Below, piece after piece: positions 1 through 5,902 of a DNA stretch of 6,774 nucleotides. A program made the translations under genes and the position numbers. Below the pieces are notes generated by a model that had not been told where the DNA came from, ran no database searches, and was given only the letters and a program-made list of their open reading frames with translations. The stretch is from JAIPFM01 sp964494325 (GTDB lineage: Bacteria; Planctomycetota; Phycisphaerae; Sedimentisphaerales; Anaerobacaceae), in NCBI GenBank assembly GCA_964494325.1, contig CAZBTJ010000221.1, forward strand, positions 1 through 6,774, written 5' to 3'. The first letter of the stretch is position 1, and the number at the start of each line of letters is the position of its first letter.

Positions 1-1
1 C

Positions 2-1042
2 TCAACCGGTAATTCTAATTGTCGTTGAACGGTAAAAATAATTGTCGCTGATCAGAGATTGTGCTGGTTCGACAGAGAGTACAACTATAGCAGATATTTC
101 TTCTTCGGTTATCCAGGAGAGACAACCGGGCGTCTCTGGTCTTCTCCAAAAGTGATTAATTACCTCATCAAGATGGTAATCAGATACTCCGTGAACCCGA
201 GAAGTCTTCAGAGCGTCGCAGTCATTATCGCAGATGAAAAGAACGCGTGGTGCTTCTTCAAGGGCACCTGAAAACTGTATGCTCTTCTCATTCAATCTTC
301 GCCAGAGGAGATGCCATTCCATGTCAGAGACTGAAGTATAACTTGGGTACGATCCTGCTATGTTAGTACTCTCTGGGTTATACGTAATTGAAAAGCGCGA
401 GACAGTGTCTCTATCGTATTGCTCATTGACAACCAAGGTCTTCCGATCACCCGAAGATTTCTGAAGATGCTTGAACCAGGGAATGATTTTAGGCTCCAAA
501 TACGCTCTTAAATCATCTACTGGAGGGAGCATTAGTCTTGTTATTGAGCCACGATTAATGGGACGCAACCTGCTACTGAGATGGATTGGGTTCCAGGAAG
601 GAGGTTGTGTAGAAGGTGATTTTGGGGGCTTTAGATCTACTGCTTCGACCCGCCATCCAAGCCCTCCTCTTTGGGGGCCATACTTGTTCCAGTTTCTTCT
701 AACGATCTCGCCAAACTCATCAATAGGATTCTTCTGATCTTGCTGAGCGTCTGACACTGCAAATACATCACACATAAGTGAAATGTCGTGATCAGTGAAA
801 GAGATGTCAGGTCTTTTTCCATTGGATATCAGTTTTTCATGTTTGGTTGTGCCCAATTCAGCGAAGGCTGATACTACCACAATCTCCCACTCAGCGGCCA
901 ATGATTCCAGATGTCTTTTTTCGTTCGGTTTCTTGCTGTCCATATTCAACAAGTTAACAATTTGCCTGGCTTTCCTCTTTCCGGCAATTCTCTTGAATGA
1001 ACATAGCCTCTTCTGAATCTCTCTTCGAGTAAAAATTGCCAT
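2..1042 (-). CDS. Hypothetical protein with a degenerate PD-(D/E)xK-like nuclease fold, second gene of a two-gene operon
   Basis: The frame is complete: ATG at 1042-1040, TGA at 4-2, 346 residues. An AAGG ribosome site lies 10 bases before the ATG. The N-terminal 45 residues are strongly basic. Residues 46-100 suggest a restriction-endonuclease-like core: a helix with acidic residues E51 and E53, then 'GKRPDISF' (P78-D79), then a hydrophobic strand ending 'CDVFAVSD' (D92). The lysine expected two residues after the acidic position is absent, so catalysis is doubtful. The C-terminal half carries a conserved-looking hydrophobic strand 'RVLFICDNDCDAL' near residues 268-280. I recall similar hypothetical proteins with a 'RPD ... 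DVT.VSD' pattern but know no assigned function. There are no signal peptide or membrane segments, so it should be cytoplasmic. It lies 30 bp after the DUF4365 gene on the same strand and is probably co-transcribed with it. A role as partner or effector in defence is inference only. Confidence 0.75.
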   Translation of the reverse strand: MAIFTRREIQKRLCSFKRIAGKRKARQIVNLLNMDSKKPNEKRHLESLAAEWEIVVVSAFAELGTTKHEKLISNGKRPDISFTDHDISLMCDVFAVSDAQQDQKNPIDEFGEIVRRNWNKYGPQRGGLGWRVEAVDLKPPKSPSTQPPSWNPIHLSSRLRPINRGSITRLMLPPVDDLRAYLEPKIIPWFKHLQKSSGDRKTLVVNEQYDRDTVSRFSITYNPESTNIAGSYPSYTSVSDMEWHLLWRRLNEKSIQFSGALEEAPRVLFICDNDCDALKTSRVHGVSDYHLDEVINHFWRRPETPGCLSWITEEEISAIVVLSVEPAQSLISDNYFYRSTTIRITG

Positions 1043-1072
1043 CCTAATGAAACCTTCACTGCTCGTAGTCTA

Positions 1073-2965
1073 TTAACGATGATTGTTTAGTTCACTTATA
1101 AACTTCTCGTGAACTTCTGCCTCTGACTCATGTTGCTGCCATCTTCGCGTCCATTTCCAATCAGTCGGCCGCGGTGTATTATCCTGGCACTCTGAACAGT
1201 GTTCATGCTTAATCAAATCATAGATGTCATCCAAGGACAGACCGGATACCGCAACACGTTTTTTCAAGCACCGTAACCATTTTGAGCCAGCGGTATTAAG
1301 CTTGAGCATTTCTCCGACGCTGCCACAATTGCCTGGATACACAAAAAGATGTTTGCAGTTTCGAAGCACTCGCTCTGGATTCAAATCTTTTAAACCAATA
1401 TTAACAATCTTGCCAGTACGGTCTTTCGGGTTATCAATATCAATCCCCAAACCTCTGGCCATTTGTCTAAAAAGTTCGTATTCTTCTTCGGTAGGAGCCT
1501 CTAACATCTGACTCTTTAAGGCATTTTGCTCGGGATCGAACTCTGGTGACATATTGTTAACGTGATCAAGCCATACTTTGCGTCTTGAAATATCATCTAT
1601 TTGATTAATATGTTCTATGGCCCATTTGTGTGTTTCCATGTATTGCGTCTGACTAGTTTGCTTGTTGATCATGAAGGCAGTAAGTATTAATCGAGCGGTT
1701 TCGTCCCACAGCTTCAAAGCTAGAGATATTTCTATTGTTTTACATAGCAAGCCTCTGAAGTGCTCTCGAAACGTGTTAGCCGTTTCATCAAGGTTGTCTG
1801 CCCACAAATGAACAAAAACACGTGGAAGTGTTGCCGCAACTCTCAGAACCACTTGTGATAAAATCCAATACTCAGAGGAATTGATTGCCAGAGTGATTAA
1901 GCGAAGGCATTGATTATATCTTTTAAGAACTGTTTTAAAGGCTTGCTGCCCGGCAAGGCCTAGGGTTACATCGTAGAGAATATCCGAATCGGTGTTTGTC
2001 ATTTGCTTGCGTTGCTGACGATTCAGGAAGATTGCAAAATCTTTAGAGCATGCGTCCCCCAGTAATGCCGCTCGCCATACTATTGCAGAAAACAACTTCC
2101 AGCTTCCACGTTCATTCTTGGTGATATCTCTTATTGTCTCAGCTGTCTTTGAATATAGCTTATTGAGTTCGAATTGAAGAGCAGAACTTCCCATAAGTTC
2201 ATTTTCACGCACTCTTTCTATGCAGAGAATTGAAGAGATTTTTGTTGTAGTAGAACTGCCAGGGTTTGAAAATGCATCAGTGGATACTCTTTCAAGGCCT
2301 TCAAAATCTTTCATTTCCCAATATCGGACAATTTTTGTAGCAAAGATCTTGTCTGTGAATTTCTGCTCAAGGTTTTCTATTTCATCCAGAGTCAAGGACA
2401 GATTATTCATGTGTTTTTGAGGGAGATCTACGAAAGAATCGCATGCGGAAGCCATTTTTATGTCGTCTAGAGTTGTAATTAAACTGTCGAGAGTCTCAGG
2501 TAATATATTTCTTGTAGGTATATGTAGCGTTAGACTTTTTTGCTTATTTTGTATAGCAGCTGTTAGTTTTTGCTTGAGACCCTTATCGAGCTGAATCGCA
2601 TACCACCAAGTTTTCTTGTTTGAAATGTCTACCAAGACAAAAAAAACAGGAACTTTCATCTCTTCGGATAGATAAGTAATTCTGTTAACTTCTAGCACGT
2701 GCTTTATGGATTGGCCATTCGCAGATGTTTTGACATGTTCTGTCCCTTTTACCTGAGCTTTGAAAATGTAGCCAGTTGACTCTGAGGTCCCGTCAGCATT
2801 AGCCTTGAATACTTCTATCTCGCGGTCAATACCATAGTCATGGGTTTGACTTCTCAGCACCCAATGATTTGGCAAGCATGTTTGAAACTGTGCATATGCA
2901 TTATCTTCAATTTGGTGTTGTTTAGGCCGCTTCAACGGAGTATTTTTCCATTTCACATTTCGCAA
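1073..2965 (-). CDS. DUF4365-domain protein (PD-(D/E)xK nuclease-like N-terminus, helical middle, Cys-rich C-terminus)
   Basis: This is a 630-codon frame ending in TAA at 1075-1073. Residues 12-165 match the DUF4365 pattern: 'KRPKQHQIEDNAYAQF', then 'HDYGIDREIEVF' (D43, D47, E49, E51), then 'FKAQVKG' (Q71, K73), a QxK form of the PD-(D/E)xK active site, followed by hydrophobic strands ('VPVFFVLVDI', 'TWWYAIQL'). Residues about 190-520 are mostly helical, without a family I recognise. The last 100 residues contain 'NCKH', 'GNCG', 'LRCLKK' and 'HCSEC' (590-593), which could bind a metal. DUF4365 is a nuclease-fold family often seen in defence and mobile regions; the substrate of this protein is unknown. 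The start is uncertain. There is no ATG, and an in-frame TAA sits two codons before the TTG at 2965. Alternatives are GTG at 2956, or TTG at 2935, which would give 'MKRPKQHQIED', the usual way this family begins as I recall it. It is the first gene of an operon with the gene at 2-1042. Confidence 0.85.
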   Translation of the reverse strand: MRNVKWKNTPLKRPKQHQIEDNAYAQFQTCLPNHWVLRSQTHDYGIDREIEVFKANADGTSESTGYIFKAQVKGTEHVKTSANGQSIKHVLEVNRITYLSEEMKVPVFFVLVDISNKKTWWYAIQLDKGLKQKLTAAIQNKQKSLTLHIPTRNILPETLDSLITTLDDIKMASACDSFVDLPQKHMNNLSLTLDEIENLEQKFTDKIFATKIVRYWEMKDFEGLERVSTDAFSNPGSSTTTKISSILCIERVRENELMGSSALQFELNKLYSKTAETIRDITKNERGSWKLFSAIVWRAALLGDACSKDFAIFLNRQQRKQMTNTDSDILYDVTLGLAGQQAFKTVLKRYNQCLRLITLAINSSEYWILSQVVLRVAATLPRVFVHLWADNLDETANTFREHFRGLLCKTIEISLALKLWDETARLILTAFMINKQTSQTQYMETHKWAIEHINQIDDISRRKVWLDHVNNMSPEFDPEQNALKSQMLEAPTEEEYELFRQMARGLGIDIDNPKDRTGKIVNIGLKDLNPERVLRNCKHLFVYPGNCGSVGEMLKLNTAGSKWLRCLKKRVAVSGLSLDDIYDLIKHEHCSECQDNTPRPTDWKWTRRWQQHESEAEVHEKFISELNNHR

Positions 2966-3023
2966 TATACGTTAATATGGTTATTTTGGCCTCTCGATCT
3001 TCAGAGAGTACACTGCCTGACAT
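2922..3023 (-). CDS. Possible 33-codon leader ORF overlapping the start of the DUF4365 gene
   Basis: ATG at 3023-3021 opens a 33-codon frame beginning MSGSVLSEDREAK and ending in TAA at 2924-2922. It lies within the predicted transcript, downstream of the promoter at 3051-3079, and overlaps the DUF4365 frame in a different phase. Only a weak ribosome site precedes it. It contains the only ATG codons near the start of the large gene. It could be a leader whose translation is coupled to reinitiation at the TTG at 2935, 13 bases before its stop. It could also be the original N-terminus left out of frame by an indel, or mere chance. No homology is recognised. Confidence 0.25.
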   Translation of the reverse strand: MSGSVLSEDREAKITILTYIAKCEMEKYSVEAA

Positions 3024-3050
3024 GATACTTCAGTCACTCACTTTTAAGGC

Positions 3051-3079
3051 ATTATAAACCCAATTTCTAATCAAGACAA
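3051..3079 (-). promoter_or_regulatory. Sigma70-like promoter for the DUF4365 operon
   Basis: On the minus strand TTGTCT (3079-3074) is followed after exactly 17 bases by a perfect TATAAT (3056-3051). The implied start of transcription is near 3044, giving a leader of about 80-110 bases depending on which start codon is used. In that leader CTCTC and GAGAG can pair as a small hairpin around 2991-3008. This is the strongest promoter match in the window. Confidence 0.65.
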
Positions 3080-3093
3080 TCCCTAGATAATAT

Positions 3094-3318
3094 TCATTTT
3101 TGAATTAATAGCCCTATAGCAGCCTTGATATGGTTAGGCAATTTGTCCCATGATCGCACGATTTCCAGCAAATCTTGAGGCAGGTCCTCAATCCTTTGCG
3201 TAGTTTTTGTGGGAGCTTCCTTGGTGGTGTCTTGTAAGTCGTTGTTGTTAAGCCTGTTACGTTGCCTTGTTGACGGTTTGCTAAACCGTCGTCTAAACAG
3301 ACCCGCGAAGCGGCTCAA
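3094..3318 (-). CDS. Short hypothetical ORF with an integrase-associated-type C-terminal tail; possibly a gene remnant
   Basis: The frame has 74 codons from TTG at 3318 to TGA at 3096-3094. The N-terminal part is basic (FRRRFSKPSTRQRNR). The C-terminal part reads 'DLPQDLLEIVRSWDKLPNHIKAAIGLLIQK' in two amphipathic helices. I associate tails of the form 'W..LP..I+AAI..LI' with the C-terminal ends of short ORFs near phage-type integrases in planctomycete genomes; that is recollection, not a search. The TTG lies in a T-run with no ribosome site, and the frame stays open upstream into the degenerate repeats at 3325-3359. The true start is therefore unknown, and this may be only the 3' end of a decayed gene. 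It points the same way as the DUF4365 operon but ends before that operon's promoter region. Confidence 0.4.
   Translation of the reverse strand: MSRFAGLFRRRFSKPSTRQRNRLNNNDLQDTTKEAPTKTTQRIEDLPQDLLEIVRSWDKLPNHIKAAIGLLIQK
3272..3290. other. Perfect 8-bp stem-loop inside the short ORF
   Basis: GACGGTTT (3272-3279) and AAACCGTC (3283-3290) are perfect inverted repeats around a 3-base GCT loop. No T-run follows on either strand, so it is not a classical terminator. It lies in the basic, low-complexity N-terminal part of the 74-codon frame, which adds to the doubt that this part is coding. Confidence 0.5.
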
Positions 3319-3324
3319 AAAAAG

Positions 3325-3359
3325 CTGAGAGCCGATAACTGAACGCTGACAGCTAAACA
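3325..3359. repeat. Degenerate 7-base tandem repeat, CTGANAG type
   Basis: Five consecutive heptads can be laid out: CTGAGAG, CCGATAA, CTGAACG, CTGACAG, CTAAACA. They share a CTGA core and a 7-base step. The type resembles the heptameric short tandem repeats known from cyanobacterial and other bacterial intergenic DNA. A second heptad array lies at 5722-5796. Confidence 0.55.
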
Positions 3360-3378
3360 GTTCTTTCCTTCTTCCTTT

Positions 3379-3426
3379 CCTACCTTCTCACTTTCCTACC
3401 TTCAGACCGTCTCACGGTCCCACCCC
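3379..3426. repeat. Pyrimidine-rich 8-base degenerate tandem repeat
   Basis: The stretch falls into octads CCTACCTT, CTCACTTT, CCTACCTT, CAGACCGT, CTCACGGT, CCCACCCC. It includes an exact 13-base direct repeat CTTTCCTACCTTC at 3375-3387 and 3391-3403. The plus strand is almost entirely pyrimidine from about 3361 to 3402. It lies between the repeat at 3325-3359 and the promoter candidate of the GH9 remnant. Confidence 0.55.
3405..3419. other. Small perfect hairpin, 6-bp stem
   Basis: GACCGT (3405-3410) pairs with ACGGTC (3414-3419) across a CTC loop. It is embedded in the pyrimidine-rich octad array. No T-run follows, so a terminator role is not supported. Confidence 0.4.
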
Positions 3427-3438
3427 ATCCCTTCTCCA

Positions 3439-3467
3439 TTGACGATCATGGTATTAACCGCTATCGT
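3439..3467 (+). promoter_or_regulatory. Candidate promoter of the GH9 remnant and propeller gene
   Basis: TTGACG (3439-3444) and TATCGT (3462-3467) are separated by 17 bases. They match the sigma70 consensus at 5 of 6 and 4 of 6 positions. The predicted start near 3474 would place the AGGAG ribosome site (3488-3492) and ATG at 3499 close to the 5' end of the transcript. Confidence 0.4.
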
Positions 3468-3498
3468 TGGGTTCAACAAAATGGCGTAGGAGAATTAA

Positions 3499-4174
3499 AT
3501 GAACAATGCTTCATCCCTGATTAGAACTTCACGTGTCTGCCAATGGCTGATCATGGTGTCTTTTATGATATCCAGTGGCCTTGTGGATGCGTCACCAAAG
3601 ATCGAGTTCATTGCCATGGCGTCGCCGGATATTATTGAGGTGGTGGTTTGTGCAGGCAAGGTTCATGTGGGCAGGCAGGTGCCCTATGTCAAGCAGGCGG
3701 GGGATGTGATCCAGGAGATTGGCCACAATCGTACGCTCATCCGCAATGGCAAGAGGGTCGGTGTGCTCGTCGGTGCTGACAGTGACGTGCTGCGTCCGTA
3801 TGATACCTTTTCCGGAGACCCACTCGATACGGCATGGGCTGACAGTAAGGCGAGCTATTGGATTATGCTATACCACGCATGTGGGTCACAGGTGGCCGCA
3901 AAACCCGCTGCATCTGGACTCCCGGCACACAGGACAATTGCCGCCAGAGGGACTCACTGTGTTTGGTCCCATTGATCCGACAGCCAATGACACGTTCATG
4001 GGGCCAATTATTCGGCCCAACTGTTTTCCTGTGCCTGAAAAATGGCCTATCATGGAAGCGTATTGGGATGTGTTCTGGTATCCCATCATGTGCGAATTTA
4101 CAGTCCAGAAGCCGATGGCGCAAAACGCCTTCCTCTGGGGATATCTTGCTGGCGTACATTCAAAGGGAGGTTGA
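3499..4174 (+). pseudogene. GH9 (cellulase family 9) secreted glycoside hydrolase, internally deleted and frameshifted
   Basis: ATG at 3499 follows AGGAG with 6-base spacing. The first frame gives a signal peptide (hydrophobic 'WLIMVSFMISSGLV', likely cleavage after DAS), then about 90 residues like the Ig-like N-terminal domain of planctomycete GH9 proteins, including 'GRQVPY', 'LIRNGKRVGVLVG' and 'FSGDPLDTAWAD'. Near 3862-3872 sense passes to the next frame, which reads 'YTTHVGHRWPQNPLHL' and 'PPEGLTVFGP' and ends '...CEFTVQKPMAQNAFLWGYLAG' at the TGA at 4172-4174. That is how a GH9 catalytic domain ends: a 'Y.TG.G....P.HR' segment, a 'GGP' segment and the general-acid Glu in 'NE....N.A'. 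The first frame continues only to 3975 with nonsense. Several hundred residues, including the catalytic Asp region, are missing, so the product cannot be a working hydrolase. Family assignment is from motif memory. Confidence 0.72.
4165..4170 (+). promoter_or_regulatory. Ribosome binding site that fixes the start of the propeller gene
   Basis: GGGAGG, within AAAGGGAGG (4162-4170), lies 11 bases before the ATG at 4182. It selects this ATG over the far-upstream ATG at 3858 in the same frame. It is inside the last codons of the GH9 remnant, so the two genes were probably translationally linked. Confidence 0.6.
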
Positions 4175-4181
4175 TACTGTC

Positions 4182-5558
4182 ATGAGAGTAACCTTAATCC
4201 CAATACTGACTCTGATTCTGATTTCTGTGCCCATGGCACCTGCGATGGTCCAGCCGCTGGTTGAGATCGAAGAGACTGTATACCCGTATGAATCGGCGGA
4301 CAACGGGGCCAGTCCGATGTGGTGTCATGGTTCCACCTGTCTCGTGCGTTCTGGGTCCGAGCTTTTTGCCAGTGGCCTGGAGACACTTAAAGATGCGACA
4401 CGCCTGAACAACTGCCGTTGGATGCTCTTCCACCGAGATGAGAACGGATGGGAGAAGATCTACGTTGATGACTCAGAACGGACACGCGAGCCCAGTCCCC
4501 TGGTCGGCTTTCCCGATGGGCGGGTGTTCCTCTCTGCCAATCCCACGACCGAGCCAGAGGCCTACTCTGGCCGTGCTAGACCCGAGATTCTTCAGTTCAA
4601 CAGCGATGCACCCGGTCAGCCCGTGCGCACGTTGTCTCCTGTCTGGTCGGGCCAGCCCAGGTTTTCCGAGCATTCCTACCGCAGCTTTGCCGCCGACGGT
4701 CCGAATCGCGAGTTGATCCTGTTTCAGAACATCGGCTATGCGCACGCTGAGTGGGCCTTTCTCGATCGGCATGGCCGATGGAGTGCCCAAGGTCAGATCA
4801 AGTGGCCCTGGGGTTGCGACTATGATAAACCGCAGCCCATCCGCGTGTGCTATCCCAATGTGGCGATCAAGGATCGCGCCGTTCATTTCTGTGGTGTCAG
4901 CGATATCATCGAGCCCAACGAAACCTGGCGTGCTTACAAGAAAGAGTTGACCGGGCGCGAGTGGGACTACGACTTCCGCCGGCTCTTCTACACGTGGACG
5001 GATGACATCGCGACTGAAACGTTTCATCCCTGGGTGGAGATCGCCAGTCGAGAGCGTACGTGCGGTTGGGTCAGCCCCGGTGATCTCTATCTGGCCCCTG
5101 ACGGCAACGTGCACATCCTCTGGACGGAAAGGGCGCTGGACGAGCGTCTTTGCGAGAAGTTCTTTCCCGATGCCAAACAGAGCCATTCACTGAACTGGGC
5201 CATAGTGCGTGACGGCAAGGTACGCTCGCGCCGCGTGCTGCTTGTGGCCAACGAAGGCAAATCAAACGAACGTCCCGGACAAGCCCGATTCCATGTCACG
5301 CCCGAGAACCGTTTGTTTGTGTTCTTCTACGTGAGTGGTTCGGATGCAAGCGGTCGATCGGTCTCAGAAAACCGTTTGCTGGAGATCCACGCGGACGGGA
5401 CCGTGAGTCCCGCGGTTCGCGTCCCCTTGAAGAAACCGTTTACCCAATTCTTCACCACGACCGTTCGCGCAGGTTCGCCTGCCTCGGACAGGTTGGAAGT
5501 GCTGGGGACCCAGCAGGGAGAAGAAACCACGATCAGTTATGCCCGCATCAAGCTTTAG
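4182..5558 (+). CDS. Secreted beta-propeller-like (BNR/sialidase-fold-like) protein of unknown function
   Basis: There are 458 codons from ATG 4182 to TAG 5556-5558. The first 22 residues (MRVTLIPILTLILISVPMAP...) form a Sec signal peptide with likely cleavage at 'APA'. The mature part has recurring blade-like strands roughly every 40-70 residues: 'FPDGRVFLSANPT', 'NRELILFQNIGY', 'DRAVHFCGVSD', 'PDGNVHILWTER', 'ENRLFVFFYVSG', 'DRLEVLGTQQ'. This suggests a 6- or 7-bladed propeller as in BNR-repeat proteins. Eight cysteines are spread along it, and disulfides are possible after export. I recall close relatives in planctomycete and related genomes, annotated only as hypothetical or BNR-containing. 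No catalytic motif of a known hydrolase is evident. It starts 7 bases after the GH9 remnant stop and reads intact although its neighbour is broken. Carbohydrate binding or cleavage is inferred from context. In-frame sequence upstream of 4182 overlaps the GH9 remnant and is not part of the protein. Confidence 0.85.
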   Translation: MRVTLIPILTLILISVPMAPAMVQPLVEIEETVYPYESADNGASPMWCHGSTCLVRSGSELFASGLETLKDATRLNNCRWMLFHRDENGWEKIYVDDSERTREPSPLVGFPDGRVFLSANPTTEPEAYSGRARPEILQFNSDAPGQPVRTLSPVWSGQPRFSEHSYRSFAADGPNRELILFQNIGYAHAEWAFLDRHGRWSAQGQIKWPWGCDYDKPQPIRVCYPNVAIKDRAVHFCGVSDIIEPNETWRAYKKELTGREWDYDFRRLFYTWTDDIATETFHPWVEIASRERTCGWVSPGDLYLAPDGNVHILWTERALDERLCEKFFPDAKQSHSLNWAIVRDGKVRSRRVLLVANEGKSNERPGQARFHVTPENRLFVFFYVSGSDASGRSVSENRLLEIHADGTVSPAVRVPLKKPFTQFFTTTVRAGSPASDRLEVLGTQQGEETTISYARIKL

Positions 5559-5569
5559 CGCTTCGCTTT

Positions 5570-5590
5570 GGGGTTAGGGGTTAGGGGGGT
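5570..5590 (+). repeat. Telomere-like G-rich heptad run, potential G-quadruplex
   Basis: The plus strand reads GGGGTTA, GGGGTTA, GGGGGGT, with runs of 4, 4 and 6 guanines separated by TTA. It begins 11 bases after the propeller stop codon. Only three long G-runs plus a following GG are present, so an intramolecular quadruplex would be two-layered or incomplete. Confidence 0.5.
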
Positions 5591-5600
5591 GGCAAGGAAA

Positions 5601-5690
5601 ATGTCTAACTTATTCTGACACAGAGGGTCACGCCGCAGCCGAGACTTTTCTTGCTTCTTTCATTTTCGGGGAAGCACAGGGTCAGACTTC
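5601..5690. other. Possible scar of a small mobile element
   Basis: Two similar segments lie here: 'acacagagggtca' (5618-5630) and 'agcacagggtcagac' (5673-5687). On the minus strand between them is a 12-codon frame MKEARKVSAAA-stop. The 'gtcagac' and 'tctgacac' words resemble sequence I have seen flanking REP-associated (IS200-like) transposase genes, but no transposase remains. This is weak evidence. Confidence 0.2.
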
Positions 5691-5701
5691 AAATTAATAA
5701 C

Positions 5702-5720
5702 TGAAGTTTTGCAAACTTCA
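5702..5720. other. Perfect 8-bp stem-loop
   Basis: TGAAGTTT (5702-5709) and AAACTTCA (5713-5720) flank a TGC loop. No T-run follows in either direction. It directly adjoins the heptad array at 5722. Confidence 0.5.
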
Positions 5721-5721
5721 A

Positions 5722-5796
5722 GTTTTCAGTTTTCAGTAAGCAGTTTACAGCAGGGAAAACGCGTTTTTCTAAAAACTGAAAACCAAAAACTGTACA
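5722..5796. repeat. Inverted pair of 7-base repeat arrays around a palindrome
   Basis: The left half steps in sevens: GTTTTCA, GTTTTCA, GTAAGCA, GTTTACA (5722-5749). The right half steps in sevens in complementary form: CTAAAAA, CTGAAAA, CCAAAAA, CTGTACA (5769-5796). Between them AAAACGCGTTTT (5756-5767) is a perfect 12-bp palindrome. The whole can fold into a long imperfect hairpin. The CTGA/TCAG core is shared with the array at 3325-3359. Confidence 0.6.
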
Positions 5797-5798
5797 CT

Positions 5799-5823
5799 AC
5801 AGGGCTTTTTGAAAAAGTCCTGT
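5799..5823. other. 25-bp near-perfect palindrome
   Basis: ACAGGGCTTTTT (5799-5810) and AAAAAGTCCTGT (5812-5823) are inverted around one G. The only imperfection is a G opposite T, which can wobble in RNA. It could end transcription from the propeller side, but no U-tract follows on either strand, so it is left as an unassigned structure. Confidence 0.45.
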
Positions 5824-5902
5824 TAATAAGTAGATGTTTTCCCTATTTTAACCCCAATAGTGGTGATTATGTAGATTCTTCTGAAAAATGTCCATTTTCT
5901 TG

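Larger units (their letters stand above)
5559..5902. other. Gene-free stretch rich in repeats and inverted repeats
   Basis: No frame here looks coding. A 65-codon ATG frame at 5709-5906 is made of repeat sequence. From left to right it holds a G-rich heptad run, a possible mobile-element scar, a hairpin, a heptad array with a central palindrome, a 25-bp palindrome and plain A+T-rich DNA up to the blaI-type promoter. No factor-independent terminator for the propeller gene is evident. Confidence 0.6.

Noticed and set aside
3325..3426. CRISPR array
   Set aside because: The repeats are 7-8 bases long, degenerate and without spacers.
3863..4159. Minus-strand frames opposite the GH9 remnant
   Set aside because: The plus strand carries recognisable GH9 motifs here; the minus frames show no family features.
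3858..4181. Upstream in-frame extension of the propeller gene from ATG 3858
   Set aside because: It covers the C-terminal part of the GH9 remnant in a wrong frame and has no ribosome site or signal peptide. The ATG at 4182 has both.
4473..5186. 237-codon minus-strand frame opposite the propeller gene
   Set aside because: It is a long shadow frame in G+C-richer DNA. The plus-strand frame has a signal peptide and blade-like motifs, and the minus frame has none.
5799..5823. Factor-independent terminator
   Set aside because: The stem is strong but no T-run follows on either strand.
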